NCBI GenBank assembly: GCA_025937955.1
Contig: JAICQI010000073.1
Location: 1-12,953, forward strand
From: Pyrinomonadaceae bacterium
GTDB lineage: Bacteria; Acidobacteriota; Blastocatellia; Pyrinomonadales; Pyrinomonadaceae
Direction: 5' to 3'
Length of the DNA: 12,953 nt
A program made the translations under genes and the position numbers. Below the pieces are notes generated by a model, which saw only the letters and a program-made list of their open reading frames with translations, was not told the DNA's origin and did no database searches. Below are positions 12,470 to 12,953 of the stretch, in pieces. Position 1 is the first letter of the stretch. Each line of letters begins with the position of its first letter.

Positions 12470-12953
12470 ATGGTGAGACGAACTGATGATACTCTCCGCT
12501 GCTCGTTCTGCGGCAAGTCGCAGAACGAAGTTAAGAAGCTCATTGCCGGTCCCACTGTTTACATTTGTAACGAGTGCATCGACATCTGCAACGAGATCAT
12601 CACCGACGATCAGCAGGCAGAGTCAGTAGCCACTCGCCCGCCGCTGCCCAAGCCCGGCGAGATCAAAAACTTTCTCGACGAATACGTCATCGGCCAGGAG
12701 GAAACGAAGAAGCGCCTGGCCGTCGCTGTTTATCAACACTACAAACGAATCGAGCTCGGCCGCCGGCGTTCCGACGTCGAGATCCAGAAAGCAAACATTC
12801 TGCTGATCGGTCCGACCGGAACCGGCAAAACATTGCTGGCGCAAACGCTCGCGCGCATGCTCGCAGTTCCCTTCACGATCGTCGATGCCACGACGCTGAC
12901 CGAAGCAGGTTACGTAGGTGAAGACGTCGAGAACATCATCCTCAAGCTGCTCC
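12470..12953 (+). CDS. clpX: ClpX, ATP-binding subunit of ClpXP (N-terminal 161 aa; 3' end outside window)
   Basis: The gene is cut by the window end after 161 codons. The N-terminal zinc-binding domain has C11, C14, C33 and C36 (RCSFCGKSQ and YICNECIDIC). The AAA+ domain begins near residue 65 with NFLDEYVIGQ, Walker A GPTGTGKT at 114-121, and the pore-region motif YVGEDVEN at 148-155. ClpX unfolds tagged substrates and feeds them to ClpP, encoded just upstream. ATG 12470 is the only good start, since an in-frame TAG lies at 12464-12466. The best Shine-Dalgarno match, AAAGGAG (12447-12453), is 16 nt away, unusually far. Confidence 0.97.
   Translation, partial: MVRRTDDTLRCSFCGKSQNEVKKLIAGPTVYICNECIDICNEIITDDQQAESVATRPPLPKPGEIKNFLDEYVIGQEETKKRLAVAVYQHYKRIELGRRRSDVEIQKANILLIGPTGTGKTLLAQTLARMLAVPFTIVDATTLTEAGYVGEDVENIILKLL

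Overview
The window (about 13 kb, moderately GC-rich) looks like ordinary chromosome from a free-living bacterium, most likely an Acidobacteriota member of the Blastocatellia type. That placement is inferred from the gene mix: BlaI/M56 pair, membrane-anchored LuxR-type protein next to a DUF4199 protein, COG4299 acyltransferase, and intergenic 'ATCCGCGT..ATC.G.GG' repeats. No marker gene settles it, and no phage, insertion sequence or CRISPR array is visible.

Layout. 1-567 (-): 5' part of a secreted M16 zinc peptidase, divergent from a quinone oxidoreductase (641-1609, +). A 71-bp hairpin (1610-1680) follows, then the most interesting segment: a strong sigma70-type promoter (1689-1718), a 34-codon leader peptide packed with Phe and Tyr codons (1729-1833), and an intrinsic terminator (1859-1896), directly upstream of aroQ (chorismate mutase), pheA (prephenate dehydratase without an ACT domain) and aroF (type I-beta DAHP synthase). 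This is a textbook transcription-attenuation arrangement. It implies control by charged tRNA-Phe/tRNA-Tyr, with allosteric control probably placed on the DAHP synthase N-terminal domain instead of on PheA.

3853-5722 (-): a BlaI repressor and M56 membrane peptidase pair whose peptidase carries a C-terminal PepSY-like domain. The promoter is bracketed by two near-identical BlaI-type operator candidates. Divergently, 5836-7445 (+) holds a two-helix membrane-anchored LuxR-type HTH protein, a DUF4199 membrane protein and a DCC-family thiol-disulfide oxidoreductase. 7467-8880 (-) holds a GYD-domain protein and a heparan-alpha-glucosaminide N-acetyltransferase-like membrane protein (COG4299/DUF5009). 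Divergent from these, 8990-10278 (+) encodes a double-SIS amino-sugar-phosphate enzyme overlapping a minimal GntR-type winged-helix protein, which suggests an amino-sugar locus.

10344 to the end is a protein-quality-control block: tRNA-Leu(UAG), tig (trigger factor), clpP and clpX (cut by the window end), closely spaced on the + strand. tRNA-Leu sits only 19 bp before tig with no terminator between.

Intergenic regions carry several short palindromic or tandem repeats: three or more copies of a 19-bp motif, a GGTCCTATAGG palindrome, a GGGGTGGCC palindrome, and CTTTTTGTG repeats. They look like dispersed genome-wide elements. No stretch longer than 300 bases lacks a gene or an assigned element.
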